Assembly (NCBI GenBank): GCA_017645945.1
Contig: JAGCNL010000076.1
Span: 168,627-232,626, forward strand
DNA from: Salinivirgaceae bacterium
GTDB taxonomy: Bacteria > Bacteroidota > Bacteroidia > Bacteroidales > SZUA-534
Direction: 5' to 3'
Length of the DNA: 64,000 bases
Part shown: positions 1 through 7,949 of the stretch, piece by piece
Position numbering within the stretch: position 1 is the first letter of the stretch
Layout of the letters: each line of letters starts with the position of its first letter
Notes under the pieces: model-generated
Databases searched by the model: none
What the model saw: only the letters and a program-made list of their open reading frames with translations
What the model was told of the DNA's origin: nothing
Program-made: the position numbers and the translations under genes

Positions 1-485
1 AGCGCTGGTCGTTCAACCTTCAGATTTATTTTCTGAACAGCCGATACAACCAGATTCTGCAAATTCTGAAATCGGGCAAGACCATTGTTCAAGACCGCAC
101 CATCTACGAGGACGCGCACATTTTTGCGCCCAACCTGCACGACATGGGGCTGTTGAGCACACGCGACTTCAACACCTATTTCGCATCGTTCGAGTTGATG
201 AGCAAATTCATCCAACCACCTGATTTGCTGATATATCTGCGTGCATCAGTGCCAACTTTGGTGCGCAACATCCAAAAGCGCGGGCGCGACTACGAGAGCT
301 CAATCCGCTTGGATTACCTGAAACGGCTCAACGAGCGCTACGAGGCTTGGATTGCGAAGTACGACTTGGGCAAACTGCTCATTTTCGATGTCGATGACAT
401 GAACTTCACCGAGAAACCCGAGGACTTACGCACCATCATCGACCGCGTCGATGCCGAAATCAACGGCCTTTTCAAGCAGAAATAG
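1..485 (+). CDS. Deoxynucleoside kinase, 3' part (gene starts before the window)
   Basis: The reading frame is open from the first bases of the window (codons in frame from base 3) to a TAA at 483-485, so the N-terminus with the P-loop is missing. The visible part reads like the dNK/deoxyadenosine-deoxyguanosine kinase family, which phosphorylates salvaged deoxynucleosides in the cytosol. It has the DRTIYED stretch (family DRS/ERS-type motif, encoded near 97-117), then FAPNLHDMGLL, then a LID-like RNIQKRGRDYE segment encoded near 268-297. The next gene starts three bases downstream, suggesting co-transcription. An ATG at 144 is internal and not the true start. Confidence 0.88.
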   Translation, partial: RWSFNLQIYFLNSRYNQILQILKSGKTIVQDRTIYEDAHIFAPNLHDMGLLSTRDFNTYFASFELMSKFIQPPDLLIYLRASVPTLVRNIQKRGRDYESSIRLDYLKRLNERYEAWIAKYDLGKLLIFDVDDMNFTEKPEDLRTIIDRVDAEINGLFKQK

Positions 486-488
486 CGG

Positions 489-1409
489 ATGGAAACGCTG
501 CAAGAGATAATCGAATTCGACAGGTTCGACAATCTCGAATGGTGTGCCCGACAAATTGTCGAGGGATTCATAACTGGCTTACACAAAAGCCCTTACCATG
601 GCTTCTCTGTTGAGTTTGCCGAACACCGACTCTACAACCAGGGCGAATCGACGCGCCACATCGACTGGAAACTCTTTGCCAGAACTGACAAACTCTTCAC
701 CAAGCAGTTCGAAGAAGAGACCAATATGCGGTGCAACATACTGATTGACACCTCATCGTCGATGTTGTTCCCAACAGGCAAAGGCAAGCAGATTAACAAA
801 CTCACGTTCTCAATCTACTCGGCCGCCGCGCTCATCCACCTTCTGCGCCGCCAGCGCGACGCGGTGGGTATCACGCTCTTCTCGGACCAAATCGAACTGC
901 AAACTGAATCGCGCCTATCGGAGTCGCACGCAAAAATGCTCTACGCCGAACTTGAGAAATGCCTTTGGGCGAAGCACTCATCGGCGCGGCACACCACCGA
1001 CCTTGCCGACACGCTGCACCTGACAGCCGAAAAAATGCACAAACGGTCGCTGATAATCGTCTTCTCCGACTTGTTCGCGCCTGATATGCAGGGCCTTTAC
1101 AGCGCAATCGAGCACCTGAAGCACAACCGCCACGAAGTGGTCATCTTCCACATCACCGACCACAAGCACGAAATGCTTCTCGACTACCCCAATCGCCCCA
1201 TCTGCTTTGTTGACATGGAAACTGGCGAGCGAATCAAACTGAACCCCAATCAGATACGCGATACTTACCAATCGACAGTCAGCACTTTTTTGAGCGATTT
1301 GCAGACAAAATGCGGCCAGTACGGCATTGAACTTGTGAGTGCCGACGTGAACCATAATTTTGCCGACATTCTGACTCCGTTCCTGATAAAACGGGCAAAG
1401 GCAGGATGA
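489..1409 (+). CDS. DUF58 domain protein (vWA-like)
   Basis: A 306-residue protein of the DUF58 family, often found with MoxR-type ATPases and von Willebrand A proteins. Residues 44-75 carry the family start (AEHRLYNQGESTRHIDWK). The vWA-like fold begins at residue 83 with ILIDTSSSM, whose D87-x-S89-x-S91 resembles a metal-ion-dependent adhesion site. No signal peptide or membrane segment is visible, so it is probably cytosolic. It lies three bases after the kinase gene. No MoxR partner is in the window. Family assignment is firm; the cellular role is not known from sequence. Confidence 0.88.
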   Translation: METLQEIIEFDRFDNLEWCARQIVEGFITGLHKSPYHGFSVEFAEHRLYNQGESTRHIDWKLFARTDKLFTKQFEEETNMRCNILIDTSSSMLFPTGKGKQINKLTFSIYSAAALIHLLRRQRDAVGITLFSDQIELQTESRLSESHAKMLYAELEKCLWAKHSSARHTTDLADTLHLTAEKMHKRSLIIVFSDLFAPDMQGLYSAIEHLKHNRHEVVIFHITDHKHEMLLDYPNRPICFVDMETGERIKLNPNQIRDTYQSTVSTFLSDLQTKCGQYGIELVSADVNHNFADILTPFLIKRAKAG

Positions 1410-1665
1410 TTTTTGTGGCCACACAGCAATAAAAACACACCCGAAAAACCAGTAAAATGGGGAGTCCTCCGCCCCCAAAGCTTGTATTTATGCGTTTTGG
1501 GAATCTTTCTATACCAAAAACTGCAAGCATCACTGCACTTTCAAATAAATCAATCAAATACACGGATTCGGCGATAAACCAAGACCACTTCCATCAATCG
1601 GTTTTATCTATCGATACTATAGAAAAATACCATAATCATTATAGAAGAATTGACTCTGCAAGCAC

Positions 1666-1673
1666 TACTTTTG
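1666..1673 (+). promoter_or_regulatory. Possible -7 box upstream of nhaD
   Basis: TACTTTTG fits the Bacteroidetes -7 form TAnnTTTG and lies 33 bases before the ATG at 1707. No good TTTG element is seen at the usual distance upstream. It favours the 1707 start over the in-frame TTG at 1650, which would lie upstream of transcription start. Confidence 0.3.
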
Positions 1674-1706
1674 CGGCCAGAAAAAAGGGTTAAAAAGTAC
1701 ATTGAT

Positions 1707-3104
1707 ATGTTTGCAGTTATGATTTTGGTGTTCGTGCTTGGCTACCTCGCCATTGCCATGGAACACCCGTTCAGAATTGACAAAGCCGCGCCGGCACTTT
1801 TTATCGGAGCTGCTTTGTGGGCAATTTATGCACTTGGCGCCGACAGCATCCTGTCGCTCGGACACAGCGCCGCTTGGAACAAATACTCGCTCAATCTTGA
1901 GGGCGGACTCACCGACAAAAACATTCATTCGTTCTTCAATTACGAACTTATTCACCATCTGGGAGATACGGCCGAAATTCTATTCTTCCTGCTTGGCGCG
2001 ATGACCATTGTCGAGACCGTCGACCGTCACCGCGGATTCAAGGTCATTACCGATAAAATCAAAACCACAAACAAGGTTAAACTGCTGTGGATTTTGAGCA
2101 TTCTGACGTTCTTCATGAGCGCCATTCTCGACAACCTGACAACAACAATTGTGATGGTTGCCCTGCTTCGCAAACTTGTTGGCGACCAGAAAACACGCTG
2201 GTTCTACGCCAGTATGATTGTGATTGCCGCAAACGCTGGCGGCGCATGGTCGCCCATTGGCGATGTCACAACCATCATGCTCTGGATTGGCGGCCAGGTT
2301 ACGACCGAAAAAATTGTTTTCGAGGTCTTCCTGCCATCACTCATCTGCCTCTGCATCCCGCTGATAATCATGAGTTTCACGTTTAAAGGCGAGATTGAGC
2401 GCCCCACCGACGAATCGATTGACAAGGACGACTGGGGCACATCGCAGCGCACACAGAAGGCAATGCTTGTTCTGGGCGTGGGCGGTCTTTTGTTTGTACC
2501 TGTGTTTAAAACAGTTACACATCTTCCGCCATACCTCGGAATGTTGCTCAGCCTCTCGATTGTGTGGGCAATTACCGAGCTTATCCATAAAAATCACGCG
2601 CCAGGTATAAAGAACAAACTGCGCCCGACCTACATTCTGACACATATCGACACGCCAACCATTTTGTTCTTCTTGGGCATTCTGCTTGCCGTTTCGGCAC
2701 TGCAGTCAGCAGGTCACCTGTCGCTTTTGTCGAATGCTTTGGATGGCTGTTTCAAAGATACGCCTGGCGGTGTTTTCATTATCGATGTCATCATCGGTAT
2801 ACTCTCTTCGGTGGTTGATAATGTGCCACTTGTGGCTGGTGCCATGGGCATGTACCCCGTTGAAGCAGCCGATGCAGTTGGCTACGCCGCCAACTTCGTG
2901 CAGAACGGACCGTTCTGGGAATTCCTGGCCTACACTGCCGGCACAGGTGGTAGCATGCTCATCATCGGCTCGGCTGCTGGTGTTGCTGCAATGGGACTGG
3001 AAAAAATCGACTTCATCTGGTACATGAAACACGTGTCGTGGCTTGCTCTCATCGGCTACATCGCTGGTGCGGCATTCTTCGTTACAATGTGCGTAATTAG
3101 TTGA
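1707..3104 (+). CDS. nhaD: Sodium:proton antiporter, NhaD type
   Basis: A 465-residue inner-membrane protein with about a dozen hydrophobic segments, matching the NhaD family that exports Na+ (or Li+) in exchange for protons. The N-terminus (VLGYLAIAMEHPFRIDKAA) and the segment with SAILDNLTTTIVMV and NAGGAWSPIGDVTT are family hallmarks; a second repeat has SSVVDNVPLVAGAMGMY. The frame is also open from a TTG at 1650, but the ATG at 1707 gives the family-typical N-terminus and lies after a promoter-like box. It is followed by a clear terminator, so it is probably a single-gene unit. Confidence 0.9.
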   Translation: MFAVMILVFVLGYLAIAMEHPFRIDKAAPALFIGAALWAIYALGADSILSLGHSAAWNKYSLNLEGGLTDKNIHSFFNYELIHHLGDTAEILFFLLGAMTIVETVDRHRGFKVITDKIKTTNKVKLLWILSILTFFMSAILDNLTTTIVMVALLRKLVGDQKTRWFYASMIVIAANAGGAWSPIGDVTTIMLWIGGQVTTEKIVFEVFLPSLICLCIPLIIMSFTFKGEIERPTDESIDKDDWGTSQRTQKAMLVLGVGGLLFVPVFKTVTHLPPYLGMLLSLSIVWAITELIHKNHAPGIKNKLRPTYILTHIDTPTILFFLGILLAVSALQSAGHLSLLSNALDGCFKDTPGGVFIIDVIIGILSSVVDNVPLVAGAMGMYPVEAADAVGYAANFVQNGPFWEFLAYTAGTGGSMLIIGSAAGVAAMGLEKIDFIWYMKHVSWLALIGYIAGAAFFVTMCVIS

Positions 3105-3141
3105 AAATCATAAAGGTTTAGGGTTATACAATAAGTGAGAG

Positions 3142-3179
3142 AACAGGGCTCCGCCGAAAGGTTGGGGCCCTGTTTTTTT
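3142..3179 (+). terminator. Rho-independent terminator of nhaD
   Basis: The arms AACAGGGC and GGCCCTGTT enclose a short loop and are followed by a run of T. It lies 37 bases after the nhaD stop and marks the left edge of the accessory island. Confidence 0.85.
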
Positions 3180-3424
3180 GATGGACTCGACTAAGATACT
3201 ATTGGAAAAATATCAGTTATATTTGTAGTTGGCTACGTCTGCTGCGCAGAGATATTTTTAAAATCAGCCGCAGTTGACAACCAATAATGAATTGTATGTG
3301 AAACATAATTTGAAACAAGAAACAGAAAATTTAATTTAACATATTTATTAACAAAGCATTAGCTATTATTCGCATTCAAAACAAAAGCGTCGGAAACTCT
3401 TGATTTGAACGAAATCGGGTAATG
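3180..3424. other. AT-rich intergenic stretch without a visible gene
   Basis: No plausible coding frame. It contains a short CTGCGCAG palindrome near 3238 and is markedly AT-rich. Together with the hairpins after it, it forms the roughly 410-base leader of the restriction-modification gene. Confidence 0.5.
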
Positions 3425-3542
3425 CGTATTCGCGGGATTGTCACGTTCCGCAGCACCAAAAATGTAGTTGGTGCTTACACCCAAAGGGTGTGAGCAAAAC
3501 TATTTGGTGCAGCGGAGTTCACCGACGCTCTTCGCGAATGCG
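3425..3542 (+). other. Long imperfect hairpin upstream of the restriction-modification gene
   Basis: Nested arms pair over almost the whole stretch. The apical stem is 3473-3482 with 3486-3495 (10 pairs including one G-U, loop AAA). Next, 3465-3469 pairs with 3498-3502, then 3448-3460 with 3503-3515 (12 pairs and one mismatch), then 3425-3434 with 3533-3542 (10 pairs). Small bulges separate the blocks. It could be a structured 5' leader, a small RNA, or a DNA element. Pairing was worked out by hand and no folding energy was computed. Confidence 0.6.
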
Positions 3543-3570
3543 ATAGGAAGGTTCACACCTTTCTTCTATC
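3542..3570 (+). other. Second short hairpin in the leader
   Basis: An outer stem GATAG/CTATC and an inner stem AAGGT/ACCTT with loop TCAC are separated by a small internal loop. It ends 22 bases before the ATG at 3593, so it could affect translation of the restriction-modification gene. Confidence 0.5.
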
Positions 3571-3592
3571 CGATAGTAAAGATTGATGGTTG

Positions 3593-5860
3593 ATGCAAAA
3601 ACTATCAATCACAATGGCAAAACAAAAAATCAGCGAAAGTGTTACAGAAAACTTGTTTCGCGGCTTTTATGGCTCGAATACTTTTATAGAAAAATCGGCA
3701 ATCCCTTCAGGATATGGATTTGTATCAAAAAAAGGGACAAAATATGCTGGTTACCCAGATTTTTTCCTATATGGAGATGAATATTGCATCATTGTAGAAG
3801 CTAAAGCGACAGACCAAGATGCAGCGCAGGAAGAAACTCAATACTACATCATTAACAATAAAATACACAAGGACATAATTGGTATAGCTATTTCTGGCCA
3901 ATCGGTTGAAAACATTCATATTACATATTATTTAAAACTAAATGGGGAAACGGTCATCGTTAAATTTCCACAAGAGAATTTTTTCATGTCCCTTTCGGAA
4001 ATAAAAAAACAATATATAAAGACAAAATACGGAGAAAGCGTTTCTACAGAATCCTTAGTTGCAGTATTAAAGGATTTAAACAAAAAATTTAATGACAACA
4101 ATAAAGTAAGAGATACCGACCGAAGTCTGTTTTTTTCAGGTTTGATGATTGCTTTAAAAAACAACAATTTTCGAAACACATATAAAAATATTGTAGCCCC
4201 ATCAAAACAGGAAGTGGCTTCAACAAAAGCAACTGTTCTTGAAGCTCACCATCTTAACAAAAGCATTCTTGATGCCATAACAACAGAACTAGAAAGCAAA
4301 ATAAACAACTTGTCAAAAGAATTTAGTTGGAGAGATAAATTCTCGTTTATTAAAAACATAGACTATACGCTTGACGAATACAAAAAGATTATAGGGATTA
4401 TTGAAGAAAAAATATTCTATCCGTTTCAAAATGATGAGAAAAGAGACATTTTAGGAAGTGCATACAAAATTTTCCTATCACGCGCGGGGAAAGTAGACAA
4501 TAAGAATATCATTTTAACGCCTGACCACATAAAAGAGCTTATGGTTCGTTTGGCGCGCTTAAAAGTCGATGATGTTGTATTGGATACTTGCATGGGGTCT
4601 GGTGGATTCCTTATGGAAGCTATGGAAACAATGATAGCGTTAGCTAATGGAAATGTTGAAAACATTGCTCATATCACAGAATGCCAACTTATTGGGTTTG
4701 AGATAGATTCTGTGCTTTTTGCCCTTGCTTGCTCAAATATGTTTTTACATGGAGACGGCAGAACAAATTTGTTATATAGGAGTAGTTTACTGGATGAAAC
4801 TCAAGGCGGAATAGTTAATAACAATGACAAAGAATTACTTGAGTATATTCAAGAAATGGAACCGACAAAGGTCATCATAAATCCACCTTATGAGAATAAC
4901 AACCCTATCAAATTCACTTTGCAAGCGTTAAAATACCTTAAATCAGGAGGAAAACTTGTTATAATTATGCCAACCCCTACATTGACTCATAATCAAGGTG
5001 GATTGACAGAAACCGTTTTGTCTATGGCAAAATTGGATTACGTTATAAAAATGCCAAACAAACTGTTTTCTGAACAAAAACGAACTGTAAACACATCGAT
5101 TTTCGGATTTACTAAAACGCCACATTTACATACCGACGAAGTTCTCTTTTATAATCTTGAAGATGATGGTTTCATAAGCATTCAGCATAAAGGAAGAATT
5201 GATAAATATGGCATGTGGCCCCAAATAGAAGAAAAAATTTTTAACACGATAACTAATTCAAAAGAAATTCCTGGAATATGTCTAAAGAAAAGTATTTATA
5301 AAGACGGCATATTGAATTGTGCTGGAGTACAGACTCGGCGTTGTAGTAATTATGAGATGGTAAAGATTGGCACATTATTTCAGGTAGATGAAGGTACTCT
5401 TGCGAGCGAAAGCAACATTGATGGTGACTATCCGTTTGTTACTGCAAGTGAAGAATGGAAAACTCATGTTGAATACGCGCTTGATACTGAAGCAATAGTG
5501 TACGCTGTTGGTGCTGCTGGGTCGTTAGGTCGCAGTCATTATATCAAAGGAAAGTTTATAGCAAGTAATTTATGTCTTGTTTTAACAAATAAGAATAATC
5601 CAAAGTATCCTATTGATTTGGAATTCTATAATTGCTATTTTGCTTCAATTAGAAAACAAATAGTATCAGATTTAGCAGATGGCACATCTAAATTGACAAT
5701 ATCCTTAGAGATGTTTAAAGAATACTACATAGACTATGTTCCTTTTGATAAACAGCAAACCTTTGTTAAAACGAAACTGAAAGGTTTTTTGAAGTTGAAA
5801 GAGAAATATAAAAAGGCTCAAGAGCAGTTGTCCGAAGACATAAGTAATATAGCTAATTAA
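3593..5860 (+). CDS. One-protein restriction-modification enzyme (nuclease-methylase-specificity fusion)
   Basis: A 755-residue protein with three parts. Residues 1-130 resemble the HSDR_N/PD-(D/E)XK nuclease fold: D56 in YPDFFLYGDEY, then E69-A-K71 and a following QEETQYY. Residues about 250-560 are an N6-adenine methylase of the type I HsdM kind, with motif I LDTCMGSGGFL near 330 and motif IV NPPY near 430. Residues about 590-750 look like a type I-style target-recognition domain (PFVTASEEW, VGAAGSLGRSHY). This arrangement fits type IIG-like enzymes that cut and methylate with one chain. There is no separate S or R gene nearby. The gene is much more AT-rich than its neighbours, suggesting transfer. 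ATGs at 3593 and 3614 are both possible starts. Confidence 0.8.
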   Translation: MQKLSITMAKQKISESVTENLFRGFYGSNTFIEKSAIPSGYGFVSKKGTKYAGYPDFFLYGDEYCIIVEAKATDQDAAQEETQYYIINNKIHKDIIGIAISGQSVENIHITYYLKLNGETVIVKFPQENFFMSLSEIKKQYIKTKYGESVSTESLVAVLKDLNKKFNDNNKVRDTDRSLFFSGLMIALKNNNFRNTYKNIVAPSKQEVASTKATVLEAHHLNKSILDAITTELESKINNLSKEFSWRDKFSFIKNIDYTLDEYKKIIGIIEEKIFYPFQNDEKRDILGSAYKIFLSRAGKVDNKNIILTPDHIKELMVRLARLKVDDVVLDTCMGSGGFLMEAMETMIALANGNVENIAHITECQLIGFEIDSVLFALACSNMFLHGDGRTNLLYRSSLLDETQGGIVNNNDKELLEYIQEMEPTKVIINPPYENNNPIKFTLQALKYLKSGGKLVIIMPTPTLTHNQGGLTETVLSMAKLDYVIKMPNKLFSEQKRTVNTSIFGFTKTPHLHTDEVLFYNLEDDGFISIQHKGRIDKYGMWPQIEEKIFNTITNSKEIPGICLKKSIYKDGILNCAGVQTRRCSNYEMVKIGTLFQVDEGTLASESNIDGDYPFVTASEEWKTHVEYALDTEAIVYAVGAAGSLGRSHYIKGKFIASNLCLVLTNKNNPKYPIDLEFYNCYFASIRKQIVSDLADGTSKLTISLEMFKEYYIDYVPFDKQQTFVKTKLKGFLKLKEKYKKAQEQLSEDISNIAN

Positions 5861-5912
5861 GAAAAGTTAAATCTAAATGTGTATTTATTATATCCTAGTG
5901 TTCTCAACAACC

Positions 5913-5954
5913 AAAAAAGCGGAAATCCCCAAGCGCGGGAAATCCGCTTTTTTG
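5913..5954 (+). terminator. Terminator of the restriction-modification gene
   Basis: AAAAAAGCGGA and TCCGCTTTTTT form a strong stem with an inner AATCCC/GGGA pairing, followed by T residues. The A-rich left arm would let it work in both directions. Confidence 0.8.
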
Positions 5955-6060
5955 CTGTGTAAATCAGTGTTTTCTGTGCGAGAGAAATCTGCGTTCAAAA
6001 AGGAAGCCGCGATGCTCACCACCATTGAATTGGCCGATTTGGCGGTTTAGTTCATTTGGT
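5955..6060. other. Short spacer without a gene
   Basis: About 100 bases between the terminator and the first 115-bp repeat. No plausible frame or other signal seen. Confidence 0.4.
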
Positions 6061-6175
6061 TGCGATAATCTGCTGCTAAGTGCCTAAAAAAATGAGTTAG
6101 CAGCACGCTATCGAACAAATATAGCTGATAACATGTTGTTAAGTGGTAAAAAATATGAGTTAACAGCAGATTATC
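6061..6175. repeat. 115-bp direct repeat, left copy, with two nested palindromes
   Basis: Matches 7705-7819 at about 110 of 115 positions by hand count. It holds two 49-nt palindromic units, 6064-6112 and 6127-6175, separated by 14 nt. Each unit has 16-nt arms beginning GATA and containing TGCTGCTAA or TGTTGTTAA-like cores around a 17-nt A-rich centre that starts GTG and ends ATGAG. The outermost arms of the whole element are also complementary to each other. It lies 85 bases before the ATPase start and may act as an operator as well as a boundary. Confidence 0.9.
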
Positions 6176-6260
6176 CGAAAATAATGTTTTACTTTGTTGA
6201 TGAAAACAATCCGTTTGAAATTGGCGGTGCCAAAAGTTATTGGTGACGCCAAAAAACAAA

Positions 6261-7712
6261 ATGCAAACGGCTTTAAAACAGACTGTTATGATTATCGGCA
6301 GAGAGAACGAGCGGAAAGAATTACTCGAACTTTTGGAAAAAGACGAGTCTCAATTCTGCGCCGTGTATGGGCGGCGGCGTGTCGGAAAGACCTATCTGAT
6401 ACGCGAAACATTTGAAAATCAGTTTGCTTTCTACCACACAGGCATTGCCAATGTCGGGCGGAAAGAGCAACTGGCCGAATTCCGCGAATCGCTGCGCCGA
6501 GCAGGGCTGAAGCGCTGCAAGATGCCCAAAACGTGGTTCGATGCGTTCCACTATTTGAGCGATTTGCTGAAAAAATCGTCGGCAGAAAAAAAGGTTGTTT
6601 TCATTGACGAACTGCCGTGGATGGACACGCCAAAATCGCAGTTTGTCAGTGCGTTGGAGCATTTCTGGAACGGTTGGGCGAATATGCGCAACGACATTGT
6701 TCTGATTGTCTGCGGAAGCGCCACATCGTGGATTGTGAAGAAGATAATGCGCAACCACGGCGGGCTTTACGGGCGGCTCACGCGCCAAATCCACCTTCCG
6801 CCGTTCAACCTGTACGAGTGCGAGCAATACGCTCATCTTCAAGGACTTGAACTCACACGGAAAGAATTGGCCGAAGCCTATATGATTTTTGGCGGCATAC
6901 CATATTATTGGAGCCTTCTGCGCCGCGGCGAGAGTCTGGCACAGAACATCGACAGGCTCTGCTTTGCCGACAGCGGCCGTCTTTCCGACGAATTCGATGC
7001 TCTCTACGCATCGCTTTTCAAAAATCCCGCACCTTATATTGATGTTGTTACTACACTGTCAACCAAAAAGATAGGAATGACGCGCAAAGAGTTGCTGAAA
7101 GGTGCGGGCCTGACGGACAACCCTGTGTTCAACCGCGTGCTTGAGGAGTTGCAGTTGTGCGGTTTCATCAGAAAATATCAGTCGATGCAGAAGCGTGAGC
7201 GCGATGCCCTGTTCCAACTGATGGACAATTTCACGCTGTTCTATTTCCAATATTTCCGCAACAATTCGCGCCACGACGCGCATTTTTGGACCAACAGCCT
7301 GAGCACTGGGCTGCACAACGCGTGGGCTGGGCTTGCGTTTGAGCGCATGTGCCTGTGGCATCTGCCGCAGATAAAGCAGGCGCTTGGCGTGTCGGGTGTG
7401 GTGAGTTACGTGCAGTCGTGGCGCACCGAAGCCAACAGCGAGCACAGCGGCGCGCAGGTTGATTTGCTGATTGACCGCAACGATGGCATCATCAATCTTT
7501 GCGAGATGAAATTCGCGGGCGATGAGTTTGTCATCGACAAGGCCGAAGATGATTTCCTGCGCCGCCGAAAATCTGTTTTTCAGATGGTTACAAAGACTCG
7601 GAAGGCCGTTCACACAACAATGATAACCACCTACGGTCTGGCGCACAACGCTTATCGAAACAATATCCAATCGGAAATTGTATTGAACGATTTGTTCGCT
7701 AATGTGCGATAA
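6261..7712 (+). CDS. AAA ATPase with nuclease-like C-terminus (Arch_ATPase/DUF234 type)
   Basis: A 483-residue protein. The P-loop is GRRRVGKT at residues 37-44, preceded by the family start IIGRENERKELLELL. The Walker B region is VVFIDELPWMD (D116, E117), followed by a CGSATSW sensor-like strand and a GRLTRQIHLPPF segment. A winged-helix-like middle is followed by a C-terminal DUF234-like part with GAQVDLLID and CEMKF, the D and E-x-K arrangement of PD-(D/E)XK folds. The exact biological role of this family is not known to me. The gene sits alone between two 115-bp repeats, and its stop codon lies inside the right copy. ATG at 6261 was chosen; in-frame TTG 6240, GTG 6243 and ATG 6288 are alternatives. 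Confidence 0.8.
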   Translation: MQTALKQTVMIIGRENERKELLELLEKDESQFCAVYGRRRVGKTYLIRETFENQFAFYHTGIANVGRKEQLAEFRESLRRAGLKRCKMPKTWFDAFHYLSDLLKKSSAEKKVVFIDELPWMDTPKSQFVSALEHFWNGWANMRNDIVLIVCGSATSWIVKKIMRNHGGLYGRLTRQIHLPPFNLYECEQYAHLQGLELTRKELAEAYMIFGGIPYYWSLLRRGESLAQNIDRLCFADSGRLSDEFDALYASLFKNPAPYIDVVTTLSTKKIGMTRKELLKGAGLTDNPVFNRVLEELQLCGFIRKYQSMQKRERDALFQLMDNFTLFYFQYFRNNSRHDAHFWTNSLSTGLHNAWAGLAFERMCLWHLPQIKQALGVSGVVSYVQSWRTEANSEHSGAQVDLLIDRNDGIINLCEMKFAGDEFVIDKAEDDFLRRRKSVFQMVTKTRKAVHTTMITTYGLAHNAYRNNIQSEIVLNDLFANVR

Positions 7713-7819
7713 TCTGCTGCTAAGTGCCTAAAAAAATGAGTTAGCAGCACGCTATCGAACAAAAATTGCAGATAACGTGCTGTTAAGTGGTAAAAAATAT
7801 GAGTTAACAGCAGATTATC
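7705..7819. repeat. 115-bp direct repeat, right copy
   Basis: Same structure as 6061-6175, with units at 7708-7756 and 7771-7819. Arms here are better matched than in the left copy. The last two codons of the ATPase gene (GTG CGA, then TAA at 7710-7712) run into the repeat, so gene and repeat are joined without a gap. The copies are 1,644 bp apart. Confidence 0.9.
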
Positions 7820-7949
7820 GTGTTTGTTTTACAAGAAAGCGCGTTTATCATTACCGCTGAGGCGAAAACAGCGCCAAGTTTGCAGTTACAGTGCCATCCA
7901 TTCGCAACTATCAACTTTTATTCGCACATTGCGAAAAAATTCTGAAACA

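Noticed and set aside
1457..1693. 78-codon frame between the DUF58 and nhaD genes
   Set aside because: No family resemblance, no signal, and it overlaps the likely nhaD promoter. The 297-base gap also has a TGTGGCCACA palindrome and a weak GGGG/CCCC hairpin, neither convincing.
3425..3592. Retron msr-msd or integron attC site
   Set aside because: No reverse transcriptase or integrase gene is nearby, and attC core boxes could not be identified.
6061..7819. Insertion sequence carrying the ATPase
   Set aside because: No transposase domain; the flanks are direct repeats with inner dyads, not simple terminal inverted repeats with a short target duplication.
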